Below are positions 24,985-34,416 of a stretch of DNA of 64,000 bases, in pieces. The notes beneath the pieces are model-generated. The model saw only the letters and a list, made by a program, of their open reading frames with translations. It made no database searches and had not been told where the DNA came from. A program made the translations under genes and the position numbers. Each line of letters starts with the position of its first letter. The stretch's first letter is position 1. The DNA comes from CAZLDI01 sp964558415 (GTDB lineage Bacteria > Chloroflexota > Dehalococcoidia > SM23-28-2 > RBG-16-64-32): positions 42,097-106,096 of the forward strand of contig CAZLDI010000012.1 of assembly GCA_964558415.1 (NCBI GenBank). Reading direction: 5' to 3'.

Positions 24985-27299
24985 CGTCTATCAGGCGCCG
25001 CATAACGAGCGCGCTCACCCTCACCACCTTGCTGGCAGTATCGGCGGTCATCGCGTTCGCTGCGCGGGGCCCCGGCGAGGCGAACGCCCACGCTGTCCTC
25101 ATACGCGCTGACCCGGCGGTCAACGGCCGCCTTCTCCAACCTCCTTCGCTGGTTACCGCCTTCTTCACTGAACCCCTGGACTCCAGCCTGTCCTCGCTCA
25201 GCGTCTTGAACGGGGCGGGCGAGAGAGTGGACACCGGGACGACGTCCTACGGCCCGGAGGACGAACAGATGGGGGCGGCGCTGCCGGAAGGGTTAGCGCC
25301 GGGTTTCTACCAGGTCGCCTGGAAGACGCTGTCCACGATCGACGGACATTTGCTAGAAGGCTCGTACCCATTCACCGTGCTCAACACGGACGGAAGCGAG
25401 CCGACGGGCCAGAGACCTGATCTGCTGGGATCGAGCTACAGCGGCGGCGGCGCGGATATAGAGGACGTGACCACGAAGTGGGCGGGGCTCGCCTTCGCCG
25501 TGATGCTGACAGGCAGCATCGCGTTCACCGTGTGGGTCGTGCGTCCCGCCTCGAAAGACCTCTCCGACCCATGGAAGCAGCGCACTCGCGACTCCGCCCG
25601 GCGCCGCCTCGCGCTTATCGCCTGGCCCTGCGCCGGCCTGCTCGCTCTGACCGGGCTCGCTGAGATCGTGCTTCGCTCGCGAGAGGCCGGCGGGCTGGAG
25701 ATCATGGACGACGTGCTGAGCACGTTCTGGGGCGAGCGCTGGGTCCAACGACAACTCGTGCTCGGCGCGATCATGGTCGCGCTTGGCTTCGCCGCCTGGC
25801 TCTGGCAGTCGGGCCGGGCCCGGATCAGCGAATCGGCTTTGTGGGTCGCGCTGGCGGGCGGCTTCGGATACCTGCTGCTCACGGCCATGGTCAGCCACGG
25901 CGGTGCTATTCCCGGCAGCTTCTGGGCCGTCGCCGCGGACTTCGCTCATCTCGCTGCCAGCGCGGTCTGGGTGGGCATGTTGGCGCAGCTCGGCTTGTTT
26001 CTGCTCTGGACGCGCAGGGAGGTGCCGGACGGCGAGCGCTCCGCGGTCTACGCGAGCCATCTCCAGCGCTTCTCCACGCTCGCAGCGACCGCGGTCGCCA
26101 TCATTGTCGCCAGCGGCGCCGCAAACAGCCTGAGCCAGATTCCCGACCTCGAGGCGATGATTGACACCGCCTACGGCCGGGCGCTCACCGTCAAGCTCAT
26201 CGTTACCGCGGCCCTGCTCGCTGTCGCGGGCGTCAACGCCTTCTACCTGCGGCCGCGCACGGTCCGCGAAGGTGGCGGGAGCAAGCGCCTGGCGGCGCGA
26301 CTGATAGCGACCGTGCGGGCAGAGATCGCCCTCGCGGTGATCGTCCTGCTCGTCGCCGCCGTTCTCGTACAGTACACGACCGCGCGTCAGGAGCGCGACG
26401 CCGACGCGCTCACAAGTGATGCACGCGCGGTGATCGGATTCGAGGAAGTGGTCCAGGCAGAAGATATGCTGGTATCGCTCACAGTCTCCCCCAACAGCGT
26501 CGGGGCGAACTCCTATCGCGTGTCCGTCTTCGGCGAAACTGCCTCCCTGGTACAGCGCGTGCGCCTCCGCTTCGCACCCGCGGATGCGAGCTTCGCGCCT
26601 TCGGAAGTCATACTGGAGCCGGCCGGGCCCAGCCAGTATCGCGCCGTCGGCCCCTTCTTCACGCAGGCGGGCGCCTGGGATGTTGAGGTGGACATCCGCC
26701 GCAGCGAACTGGACGACGTAAGTACGCTGGTCCGCGTGGATGTGACGGCGCTTGGCGCCACGGACGGGGGCCGCTTTTCCTACCCGCTCCTGGTAGGGAG
26801 TTGGGCGGCCGTCGGCGCTGTTGCCGTGCTGCTGGCGGCGCTGCTGGCAAGCGTGTGGGCAACCCAGTGGCCGGGCCTGCCCGTACCAACGCCGCGCCTG
26901 CTACGTGTGGGTAGTGGCGCGGGCTCCGTCGTCGGTTTCGCGTTGCTTGTGTCCAGCATCTGGCCCGGAGCTACGCCGACGACCGGAAACCCGGTGGAAG
27001 CCACCGACGAGTCAATAGCGATGGGGCGCCAGTTGTTTGGGAACAACTGCACCCAGTGCCACGGCGTCCTCGGACGCGGCGACGGGCCGCTGGCGGATAC
27101 GCTGCCGGTGCCGCCGGCCGATTTCCGGCAACATGTTCCCTTCCACTCAGAAAAGTTCTTCTTCGGCGTCATCGGCAACGGTCTCGGTGATATCATGCCG
27201 GCGTTCGGAGAGCAGCTCACGGAGGAGGAACGCTGGCACCTCATCAACTTCCTCCAGGCAGAGTTCGGAGAGCCGGATGCAGAGCTCCCCACTCGCTGA
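24981..27299 (+). CDS. CopC-CopD copper transporter fused to a C-terminal cytochrome c domain
   Basis: 772 residues. After a signal segment, a CopC domain begins at AHAVLIRADPAVNG (about 37-135, including STIDGHLLEGSYPF). A CopD-type permease with about eight membrane segments follows (about 160-455). An immunoglobulin-like extracytoplasmic domain resembling YtkA lies at about 480-590, then another membrane segment or two. A cytochrome c domain has NNCTQCHG (Cys 690, Cys 693, His 694) and DIMPAF with a candidate Met ligand. CopC/CopD proteins move copper across the membrane; the added heme suggests coupling to electron transfer or cytochrome oxidase maturation (inference). Confidence 0.88.
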   Translation: MTSIRRRITSALTLTTLLAVSAVIAFAARGPGEANAHAVLIRADPAVNGRLLQPPSLVTAFFTEPLDSSLSSLSVLNGAGERVDTGTTSYGPEDEQMGAALPEGLAPGFYQVAWKTLSTIDGHLLEGSYPFTVLNTDGSEPTGQRPDLLGSSYSGGGADIEDVTTKWAGLAFAVMLTGSIAFTVWVVRPASKDLSDPWKQRTRDSARRRLALIAWPCAGLLALTGLAEIVLRSREAGGLEIMDDVLSTFWGERWVQRQLVLGAIMVALGFAAWLWQSGRARISESALWVALAGGFGYLLLTAMVSHGGAIPGSFWAVAADFAHLAASAVWVGMLAQLGLFLLWTRREVPDGERSAVYASHLQRFSTLAATAVAIIVASGAANSLSQIPDLEAMIDTAYGRALTVKLIVTAALLAVAGVNAFYLRPRTVREGGGSKRLAARLIATVRAEIALAVIVLLVAAVLVQYTTARQERDADALTSDARAVIGFEEVVQAEDMLVSLTVSPNSVGANSYRVSVFGETASLVQRVRLRFAPADASFAPSEVILEPAGPSQYRAVGPFFTQAGAWDVEVDIRRSELDDVSTLVRVDVTALGATDGGRFSYPLLVGSWAAVGAVAVLLAALLASVWATQWPGLPVPTPRLLRVGSGAGSVVGFALLVSSIWPGATPTTGNPVEATDESIAMGRQLFGNNCTQCHGVLGRGDGPLADTLPVPPADFRQHVPFHSEKFFFGVIGNGLGDIMPAFGEQLTEEERWHLINFLQAEFGEPDAELPTR

Positions 27300-27810
27300 G
27301 ACAACCGCCTTGTCTCGCCGTCGGCCCAGAGCCCGTCAGCGCGCCCGGACGGCGCAGACGCTTCCGGACTGGGTCTGGGGCGTTGCTATCGGCGTCTTCG
27401 CCCTAGCGGTCTTCGGCGCGATATTCGGCGTCATGCAACTGACCGGCGGAGGGAGCGCCGACGCCTGCGATTCGCCATTGAAGCCGCTCAACACCAGCGA
27501 GATCTCGGCGGCCGCCTTCCAGGACGAAGACGAGGCCCTGGTTGGCGTCGCTGAGCGGCTTAACGACGGCAACCTTAGCGGCGCTGAGACGGCGTTCTAC
27601 GGGCCGGTTCACAACTTCACTCACAACGCTGATCCGCCCGTTCGCGAGGTAGACGAAGCCCTCGCGAAGGACCTGTGCCGCACCGTCATCAGACTTGAAG
27701 AGGACCTTGAAGCAGACGTGCCTACCCTGCAGTTGAGCTCACAGGTACAGCGCTTGCGCGGGCTGCTGCAGGACGCCGCCGTTGCGCTCGGATTCCCGCG
27801 CCCCCGGTAG
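27277..27810 (+). CDS. Membrane protein, paralogue of the 24358 copper-cluster family
   Basis: 177 residues from ATG 27277, overlapping the fusion gene by 23 bp; a TTG at 27310 is an alternative. A very basic N terminus (SRRRPRARQRAR) precedes one membrane segment (about 33-56), so the domain faces out. It contains ADACDSPLKPL, AETAFYGPVHNFTHNADPP (104-121) and VREVDEALAKDLC, matching the protein at 24358-24984 including the two Cys and the THxxDPP block. Together the paralogues bracket the copper permease gene. Confidence 0.72.
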   Translation: MQSSPLAETTALSRRRPRARQRARTAQTLPDWVWGVAIGVFALAVFGAIFGVMQLTGGGSADACDSPLKPLNTSEISAAAFQDEDEALVGVAERLNDGNLSGAETAFYGPVHNFTHNADPPVREVDEALAKDLCRTVIRLEEDLEADVPTLQLSSQVQRLRGLLQDAAVALGFPRPR

Positions 27811-27988
27811 CGGGCTCGCTCGGTCACGGCTCAAGCGGCGCTATTCTTAACCGTTTCTAGCCTGGCGTTCAGGGGTCATTATGTAACCTCAATCGTTCTC
27901 CTCTGTCTCTCTTATGGTAAGAAGCGCCGCCTTGGGCCGCCCCAGCCTGAGCGCGGTTTCAGAGCACGAGGAGGAACGCCAGAACGCG

Positions 27989-28915
27989 ATGAGCAGGCTA
28001 TCGCTACTATCCGCGGCCGCCGCGCTGGCGGCGATCGTCGCGTCATTCGTCGTCGCCGCGTCTCTCACGCCAACGACCGCGGCCCCTTCACTCGACTCGC
28101 AGGAAGAGGCGTTCGTTGGGCTGATCAACCAGTACCGCCAGCAGAACGGCCTCGGCACGCTGGCCATCGACCCAAGCATCGCCTCCGCCTCCGACTGGAT
28201 GGGCTTCGACATGGGCGAAAACAACTACTTCAGCCACACCGACTCCCTGGGCCGCAGTCCCTGGCAGCGCATGCAGGACTTCGGGTACGACTACAACACC
28301 TGGATGGGGGAGAACATAGCCGCCGGCGCCGCCGACGCCCAGGTAGCGTTCGATCTCTGGCGGAACTCCCCGGGCCACAACGCCAATATGCTGAACACCA
28401 ACTTCAAGGTGATGGGCATCGCCCGCGCCTACACCGCTGGCAGCAGCTACGGCTGGTATTGGGTGAACGACTTCGGCGGCTACGTTGTGCCGCCCGCATC
28501 CACTCCCGCCCCATCCCCCACGCCTTCGCCCACGCCGGGGTCACCCACTGACGTTGACGGAGACGGCTATGGCAACAGCGTCGAAACCTTCGTCGGCACG
28601 AACGCCGGCGACCTCTGCGGCAACCCGGACACCACCAAACCCGGCAACCCCAGCCTCGCCTGGCCTGCGGACCTCTACATGGGCGTTAGCGCCAACAAGA
28701 TTGACATCCTGGACCTCGGGAGCTTCGTCGCGCCGCTGCCACGTATGAACAGCAGCCCCGGAGACCCCGGATATGACGTCCGCTGGGACCTCGCCCCCGG
28801 TGCTCCCGGTTCGCTCCCGGACATCAACCTCCAGGACATGGCGACGCTGATCCTGATCGCACCGCCAATGCTGGGTGGCGCGCGCGCCTATAACGGCCCC
28901 AGCTGCACTCCGTAG
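27989..28915 (+). CDS. Secreted CAP/SCP-domain protein with dockerin-like C terminus
   Basis: 308 residues from ATG 27989; the open frame extends upstream but the signal peptide begins here (MSRLSLLSAAAALAAIVASF). The CAP domain (about 35-165) shows EEAFVGLINQYRQQNG, YFSHTDSLGRSPWQRM, GENIAAG and WRNSPGHNANMLN. A Pro/Ser/Thr linker leads to a calcium-binding-type segment DVDGDGYGNSVE and a final DINLQDMATLI that resembles dockerin or type III repeat modules. Extracellular; role unknown. The last 92 bp overlap the tail of the converging VOC reading frame. Confidence 0.85.
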   Translation: MSRLSLLSAAAALAAIVASFVVAASLTPTTAAPSLDSQEEAFVGLINQYRQQNGLGTLAIDPSIASASDWMGFDMGENNYFSHTDSLGRSPWQRMQDFGYDYNTWMGENIAAGAADAQVAFDLWRNSPGHNANMLNTNFKVMGIARAYTAGSSYGWYWVNDFGGYVVPPASTPAPSPTPSPTPGSPTDVDGDGYGNSVETFVGTNAGDLCGNPDTTKPGNPSLAWPADLYMGVSANKIDILDLGSFVAPLPRMNSSPGDPGYDVRWDLAPGAPGSLPDINLQDMATLILIAPPMLGGARAYNGPSCTP

Positions 28916-29330
28916 CGGCCCAACAGCGGACCGGCGCCGGATTCTGTCCTAGTCCGGTTCCGATGACGTTTCCACCCTCATCGGTAACCAGCCTCCCCTT
29001 GCTCATATCCAGAAGCACCAGGGCATTGCCCCAGGGGTCGGCCACCACGGTGCAGCGCCCAATCTGGATGTTGAAGGGCCCGGCAAGCACGGTGCCACCC
29101 GCCTCCGAGATGCGTCGGACAGCCTCGCCCACCGACTCGACCAGTATGTTCGCCTCAAGCGCCGGTCGCTCGGTCTGCAGCACGATTTCAGCGTCCGTGT
29201 CCGGCATTCGCAGGCCAGCGGAGGTAGGCGTCCGCCAGTTCAGCTCGTGCCCAAGACGGTCACGGTAGAACGCCAGGCCTACCTCCAGGTCCGGCACCGG
29301 CACCTAAAGGCAATCGAGCTTTCGGAATAG
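28824..29330 (-). pseudogene. VOC-family (glyoxalase-like) gene interrupted by an in-frame stop
   Basis: The open part from GTG 29303 starts PVPDLEVGLAFYRDRLGHEL and continues through a VOC fold to ADPWGNALVLLD. Upstream in the same frame it reads FRKLDCL, then a TAG stop, then VPVPDLE. RKLDCLxVPVPDLE is what an intact family N terminus looks like, so one codon has become a stop and the first strand is lost unless GTG 29303 still yields protein. The C-terminal 45 residues (after GLGQN) are non-family sequence running into the CAP gene, implying loss of the original end as well. Confidence 0.6.
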
Positions 29331-29353
29331 CGGGTCGCTGACCGTGGAGTGTC

Positions 29354-30508
29354 CTAGTCCAACCGCTCGATTATTGTAGCGGTCCCCAGCCCGCCGCCGC
29401 AGCACATCAGCTGCATCCCGTAGCGGCCGCCGGTCCGCTCCAGCTCGTGCAACATCGTCGTCATCAGGCGCGCGCCGGTGGCCCCCAGCGGGTGCCCGAT
29501 GGCGATGGCGCCGCCGTTAACGTTGACCTTCGCCATGTCGGGGTTCACTTCGCGCTTCCAGGCCAGGACCACAGCGGCGAACGCCTCGTTGATCTCGATC
29601 AGGTCGATGTCCTTTAGCTCGAGTCCGGCCTTCTTGAGCACCTTCGGTGTCGCGGTGATCGGTCCGGTCAGCATCAAGACAGGATCGGATCCCACCACGG
29701 CCTGCCCGATAATCCGCGCTCTCGCCTTCAGACCCAGCTCGTCCGCCTTTTCGCGCGCCATCAACAGCACGGCCGATGCGCCGTCCGTGATCTGCGATGA
29801 GTTACCGGCGTGGTGAACGCCGTCTGCCCTGAAAGAGGGCTGCAGCGACGCGAGCTTCTCCAGCGAGGTGTCGCGAATGCCCTCGTCCGTCTTGACGGTG
29901 GCCGGCAGCCCCTCCAGCTTCACTTCCACCGGGACCATCTCGCGGTCGAACCTGCCCTCGTCTCGCGCGCGTTTCGCCTTCTCGTAGCTCGCGAGGGCGA
30001 ACTCGTCGGCTTCCTGCCTGCTGATGCCCCAATTCTTTGCCATCTCCTCCGCGGAGACGCCCTGCGGCGTGAGCGGGTATTTGGCCATCAGCTCCGCCGT
30101 GAACGGCACTCCCGGGCCGTTCATCGCGTTCGCCCCCAGCGGGACGCGGGACATCGACTCGACACCCCCGCCGATCGTGATGTCGCAAGTGCCAGCCTGA
30201 ATCAGGTTGGCCGCGAAGTGGATGGCTTGCTGCCCGCTGCCGCACTGCCGGTCCACGGTCGTCGCCGGCACTTCGTACGGGAAGTTCGCGGTAAGCAGCA
30301 CGTTGCGAGCGACGTTGACGCCTTGCTCACCAACCTCATCCACGCAGCCGAGCACGACGTCCTCTACCATAGAGGACTCGATCCCTGCCCGCTTGACCAC
30401 CTCGTCAAGGACGAGGGCTCCGAGGTGCGTGGGGTGAACCCCGGATAGGGTACCTCCCCGGCGCCCCATCGGTGTGCGGACGGCTTCAACTATTACGACT
30501 TCTCTCAC
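29354..30508 (-). CDS. Thiolase / acetyl-CoA acyltransferase
   Basis: 384 residues, full length. The nucleophilic Cys lies in TTVDRQCGSGQQAIH (about residue 88), GGVESMSRVP marks the CoA loop, NVNGGAIAIGHPLGATGAR carries the catalytic His, and MQLMCCGGGLG the second catalytic Cys. Either a degradative 3-ketoacyl-CoA thiolase or a biosynthetic acetyl-CoA acetyltransferase; the neighbouring VOC, hydrolase and LLM genes favour a catabolic role (inference). AAGGAGG precedes the start. Confidence 0.93.
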   Translation of the reverse strand: MREVVIVEAVRTPMGRRGGTLSGVHPTHLGALVLDEVVKRAGIESSMVEDVVLGCVDEVGEQGVNVARNVLLTANFPYEVPATTVDRQCGSGQQAIHFAANLIQAGTCDITIGGGVESMSRVPLGANAMNGPGVPFTAELMAKYPLTPQGVSAEEMAKNWGISRQEADEFALASYEKAKRARDEGRFDREMVPVEVKLEGLPATVKTDEGIRDTSLEKLASLQPSFRADGVHHAGNSSQITDGASAVLLMAREKADELGLKARARIIGQAVVGSDPVLMLTGPITATPKVLKKAGLELKDIDLIEINEAFAAVVLAWKREVNPDMAKVNVNGGAIAIGHPLGATGARLMTTMLHELERTGGRYGMQLMCCGGGLGTATIIERLD

Positions 30509-30553
30509 GAAAGACCTCCTTGCTTACTTTTCCACGGCTATTCTAGCAGACGC

Positions 30554-31369
30554 TCAGGCCGGTCGTGGACTATCACTGAAATCGATGAACGCAACCGGCA
30601 CCCCGCACGCTCCGCTGTGGTGCACGCTGACGATACGCCCGCCCTGGAGCGCGGGATGCACGTCGCCCACCGGGTACCCCTTCGACTTGAGTGATGCCGC
30701 CAGTCCGTCGATCCCCGTGACTTCGAAGGCGAGTCCGGCGATCCGGCCGGAGCCCGGGTCGCCGCCCTGTTTCGGCCCGATCACCTCCATGATCACGTCG
30801 CCCGGTCTCAGGAAAGCGAAAACATAGTCGCCGCGCTCGAACCGACGCTTCGTCTCGACGCCGAAGTACTCCTCGAACCGCGAACAGACCGAAGGGGCGT
30901 CCGGCACGCGCAATACGACATGGTCAATGCGCGTGATGTGGCCGTCCAGCGGATGGTCGCCGACTAGCCCCGCCTCCGGCTGCACCACCTCCAGCAGCGC
31001 GCCGTCGAACGCCTCCGCGGCGAGGTAGCTCAGACGGCCTGTGAAGCCATCTCGCGGCTCTCGGTCCTGCAGCGGGACGCCGAGGTCTCTCAGCCCGGCG
31101 ACCTGCACCTCCACGTTGTCGCTCCAGAGCGCCACGTGGTGTAATCCCTCTCCGCGCTCGCTGATATGTTCAGCAAACGGAGACCCTTCCGTCGTCGGCT
31201 GGACCAGCTCCAGGTGGCCCCGGCCCACCCCCAATACGCCCACGCGCGCGCCGCGAGCTGAGGCCTCGCCTTCTTTCAGCAACGGTAGGCCCAGCGCATC
31301 CTCGTAAAACGCATACGCTGCCTCCAGGCTGCGGACAGCGATGCCAACGTGGTGGACATCCCGGATCAT
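30554..31369 (-). CDS. Two-domain VOC protein (methylmalonyl-CoA epimerase-like N-terminal domain)
   Basis: 271 residues from ATG 31369 (a GTG at 31381 adds four). The first half, VHHVGIAVRSLEAAYAFYED to GALLEVVQP, resembles methylmalonyl-CoA epimerase with metal His and Glu at the expected strand positions. The second half, RIDHVVLRVPDAPSVCSRFE to VAFIDFSD, is another VOC module as in hydroxyphenylpyruvate-dioxygenase-like proteins. Metal-dependent isomerase, lyase or dioxygenase activity is possible; the sequence does not decide. It follows the thiolase gene's strand and lies 45 bp upstream of it. Confidence 0.82.
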   Translation of the reverse strand: MIRDVHHVGIAVRSLEAAYAFYEDALGLPLLKEGEASARGARVGVLGVGRGHLELVQPTTEGSPFAEHISERGEGLHHVALWSDNVEVQVAGLRDLGVPLQDREPRDGFTGRLSYLAAEAFDGALLEVVQPEAGLVGDHPLDGHITRIDHVVLRVPDAPSVCSRFEEYFGVETKRRFERGDYVFAFLRPGDVIMEVIGPKQGGDPGSGRIAGLAFEVTGIDGLAASLKSKGYPVGDVHPALQGGRIVSVHHSGACGVPVAFIDFSDSPRPA

Positions 31370-31466
31370 GGCGGTGGCCACAGATTAGCACAGACGGGAC
31401 CGGATGGAACGCACAGGACCTCATGCGTTAGTCTTTAGCCGTCCGTCAGCAGAAAGGAGCCCCTTA

Positions 31467-32351
31467 GTGGAGACAGCTGAGTTCTCCGGACCCACCCGCC
31501 GCTGGCTCGCCGAAGGGCGGCACATCAACATCCAGGGAAGGCGCATCTTCGTGTACGAGCGGGGTCAGGGACCTGCCGTCCTGCTCCTGCACGGTTTCCC
31601 CACCTCAGGCCACGACTGGCGCGGCGTAATTGACGGACTTGCGGACGCGTTCCGCTGCATAGCGCTAGACTTTCCGGGCTACGGCCTTTCCGATAAGCCG
31701 GAGGCCTACAGCTACTCGCTCTTCCAGCAGGCGGACGTTGTGGATGGCCTGGCCAGCGCACTGGGCGTCAGCGAAGCGCATCTTGTCAGCCACGACGTGG
31801 GCACCAGCGTGCACACAGAGCTGCTGGCTCGCGAGCAGGAACGGCGGGGCGCCTTCCGCATCCTTTCGTCCACCTTCCTTAACGGCAGCATGCTCCAGGG
31901 GATGGCGACGATCACGGCGTTCCAGAAGCTGCTGGGCTCGAACGAGACGCTGCCGCAGGCGATCGATATCTGCAACAACATGCCCGTGAACTACGTGCAG
32001 GGCCTGAAGGCACTGATGAAGCGCCCTGAAGCCGTCAGCGAGGACGGCGCGGCCGTCATGAACGATCTCCTGCTCTACCAGGACGGAAACCGCCGCCTAC
32101 CGGCGCTCTCCGTCTACATGCGCGAGCGCTACATCCACAAGGAGCGCTGGATCGGTGCGCTCAAGGCGGCGTCGCGGATTCAATTCATCTGGGCGGACGG
32201 GGACCCGGTCGCAAACGTGGAGATGGGCCGCGCCCTGGCAAAGGAGGTCCCGCAGGCGCGCTACACCGAGCTGCCGGACCTCGGCCATTTCTTGTTGATC
32301 GAAGACCCGCCCGCCGTGGCCCGTCTGGTGCGGGAGTTCATCGGCCCTTAG
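31467..32351 (+). CDS. Alpha/beta hydrolase, haloalkane dehalogenase/epoxide hydrolase type
   Basis: 294 residues from GTG 31467, chosen for the AAAGGAG 10 nt upstream. LLLHGFPTSGHDW is the oxyanion loop. The nucleophile elbow reads VSHDVGTSV, with Asp rather than Ser, as in haloalkane dehalogenases and epoxide hydrolases. The acid/His end has WADGDP and LPDLGHFLLIEDP. First of three hydrolase genes in this stretch; the substrate cannot be assigned. Confidence 0.88.
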   Translation: METAEFSGPTRRWLAEGRHINIQGRRIFVYERGQGPAVLLLHGFPTSGHDWRGVIDGLADAFRCIALDFPGYGLSDKPEAYSYSLFQQADVVDGLASALGVSEAHLVSHDVGTSVHTELLAREQERRGAFRILSSTFLNGSMLQGMATITAFQKLLGSNETLPQAIDICNNMPVNYVQGLKALMKRPEAVSEDGAAVMNDLLLYQDGNRRLPALSVYMRERYIHKERWIGALKAASRIQFIWADGDPVANVEMGRALAKEVPQARYTELPDLGHFLLIEDPPAVARLVREFIGP

Positions 32352-32423
32352 GGCATCGCCTTTACTCCCGCACGCCGACGAAATAAACTTCATCCGCACT
32401 GACCGGCAGGAAGGAGATCGCCC

Positions 32424-33314
32424 TTGCCCCCGGAAAACGACGGCTTCGACCATCACTACGCCGAAATCAACGGCCTGCGCTATCACTACGTGCGGCAGGG
32501 TTCCGGCACACCGCTCCTCCTGGTGCACGGCTGGCCCGGCTTCTACTACGAGTGGCACCTGAACATCGGACCGCTCTCGCAGCACTTCGACGTCGTCGCG
32601 CCGGACATGCGCGGATATGCCTACACAGACAAACCGGATCTGCCGCCCGAGGAGGGATACACGCCCGCCGTCTTCGCGGAGGATATTCGCGGGCTGCTCG
32701 ACCACCTCGGCTGGGAGAAGGCGAACATCGTCACTCACGACTTCGGAGCAGTCTGGGTGCAGCAGTTCGCCCGTACGTACCGCGATCGCGTCGATAGGCT
32801 CGTGCTGTTCGACCCGCCGTACCCGGGCATCGGCGCCCGCTGGCTGGAGCCGGGCTACGTCCGTGAAACCTGGTACCAGTCGTTCCACCAGCTTCCCTGG
32901 GCGGAGGACCTGGTCGGCTCCAGCCGGCAGGCCACGGAGCTCTACGTCCGCCATTTCCTCTCCCACTGGTCCTGCGATAAAGACCTCTGGAGCGAAGACG
33001 AGATCGCGGAATACGTGGAGGCGTTCTCACGGCCCGGGGCCATCCGCGGCGGCTTCAACTGCTACCGCGCAGCCTTCCGCACCCCGGCCGCCGCGTTCGG
33101 TTCCGGCGACCCGAAGATCTACGTTCCCACCCTCGTGCTCTGGGGAGACAGCGATGCTGTGCTGCCGTTCGCCTGGAGCGACCACCTGGGCGACTTCTTT
33201 CCGAATCTGACGTTCCGCCCGGTGGAGAAGGCCGGTCATTTCATGATGCGCGAGAAGACGGACGTTGTGAACGAGGCGATCACTGAATTTGTGCTCAGGA
33301 ACGGGGCGAACTAG
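32424..33314 (+). CDS. Alpha/beta hydrolase with Asp nucleophile (epoxide hydrolase/dehalogenase-like)
   Basis: 296 residues from a TTG start with AAGGAG 9 nt upstream. LLVHGWPGFYYEWHLNI forms the oxyanion loop with the HGWPG motif of epoxide hydrolases. The nucleophile elbow is VTHDFGAVW (Asp), WGDSDAV carries the acid, and VEKAGHFMMRE the catalytic His. PDMRGYAYTDKP is typical of the subgroup. Probably in the same plus-strand unit as the neighbouring hydrolase and LLM genes. Confidence 0.88.
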   Translation: MPPENDGFDHHYAEINGLRYHYVRQGSGTPLLLVHGWPGFYYEWHLNIGPLSQHFDVVAPDMRGYAYTDKPDLPPEEGYTPAVFAEDIRGLLDHLGWEKANIVTHDFGAVWVQQFARTYRDRVDRLVLFDPPYPGIGARWLEPGYVRETWYQSFHQLPWAEDLVGSSRQATELYVRHFLSHWSCDKDLWSEDEIAEYVEAFSRPGAIRGGFNCYRAAFRTPAAAFGSGDPKIYVPTLVLWGDSDAVLPFAWSDHLGDFFPNLTFRPVEKAGHFMMREKTDVVNEAITEFVLRNGAN

Positions 33315-33381
33315 GCGTGCTGATCGACGACTTCATGCCTGACCCGGCCCAGACCATTGCCTGCGAAAGGAGCACCAGACC

Positions 33382-34404
33382 ATGAGAGTCGAGACCGCGA
33401 TGGTCGCCCCCACGATCCAGGCCTACGGCGAGCACGCCAGAATGCTGGAGGAGGTGGGATACGATTCCGTGATCACGCCTGAGGCAGGCCACGACCCGTT
33501 CCTGCCGCTGATGATCATTGCGGAGCACACCAACAAGATGCGTTTCGGGACCGGCGTCGCCATCGCCTTCCCGCGCAGTCCGTTCGTCACCGCGCAGATC
33601 GCCTGGGACCTCCAGCGCTTCTCCGGCGGGCGCTTCATGCTGGGCCTGGGGACACAGGTCAAGGGCCACAACGAACGCCGCTACTCCACGGCCTGGCCGT
33701 CGCCTCCGGGACCGCGTCTGCGCGAGTACATCCTCTGCCTCAAGGCGATCTTCAAGACCTTCCAGACCGGCGCGCGGCCGGACTACCAAGGCCAGCACTA
33801 CCAGTTCACCCTCATCTCGCCCTTCTTCAGTCCCGGCGCCAATGAGAGCGGCGACGTTCCGGTCTACATCTCCGCGGTCAACCGCTACAACTGCAAACTG
33901 GTCGGCGAGCTCTGCGACGGCATCCGCATGCACGGCTTCAACACCCTGAAGTACACCACTGAGGTCATCATTCCCGCCATCAAGGCAGGCGCCGCAAAGG
34001 CGGGCAGGAAGTTCGAAGACATCGACATCGTCGGCGGCACGTTCGTCATCACCGGCAAGAACGAGGAGGAGATCGAGAAGGCGAAGGCGCCCGTGCGCCA
34101 ACAGCTATCCTTCTACGCCTCCACTCGCGCCTACCATCCCGTGCTGGAAGTCCACGGCTGGCAGGACATGGGCCAGCAGCTCTTCCGCCTCTCGATGGAA
34201 GGGAAATGGGGCGAAATGGCGGCGGCTATGACCGACGACATGCTCCAGGAGTTCGCCATTATCGGGACGTACGATCAGCTCGCCGCCAAGCTGAAAGAGC
34301 GCTACGCCGGGCTCGTCACCACGCTGGATTTCGGCTTCGGTGCCAGGACACCCGAGCAACAGGAGGCGATGAACCACGTCGTGCAGGAAATCAAGAAGCT
34401 CTAG
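33382..34404 (+). CDS. LLM-class F420- or FMN-dependent oxidoreductase
   Basis: 340 residues, GAAAGGAG ribosome site. Luciferase-like barrel: ARMLEEVGYDSVITPEAGHDP, RFGTGVAIAFPRSPF, WDLQRFSGGRFMLGLGTQVKGHNERRY (the core family motif), and VYISAVNRYNCKLVGELCDGI. This matches the F420-dependent LLM subgroup often found in F420-producing bacteria; FMN cannot be excluded. Placed between two hydrolase genes 67 and 12 bp away, it may act in the same catabolic route. Confidence 0.9.
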   Translation: MRVETAMVAPTIQAYGEHARMLEEVGYDSVITPEAGHDPFLPLMIIAEHTNKMRFGTGVAIAFPRSPFVTAQIAWDLQRFSGGRFMLGLGTQVKGHNERRYSTAWPSPPGPRLREYILCLKAIFKTFQTGARPDYQGQHYQFTLISPFFSPGANESGDVPVYISAVNRYNCKLVGELCDGIRMHGFNTLKYTTEVIIPAIKAGAAKAGRKFEDIDIVGGTFVITGKNEEEIEKAKAPVRQQLSFYASTRAYHPVLEVHGWQDMGQQLFRLSMEGKWGEMAAAMTDDMLQEFAIIGTYDQLAAKLKERYAGLVTTLDFGFGARTPEQQEAMNHVVQEIKKL

Positions 34405-34416
34405 GTCCCGCCGCGC

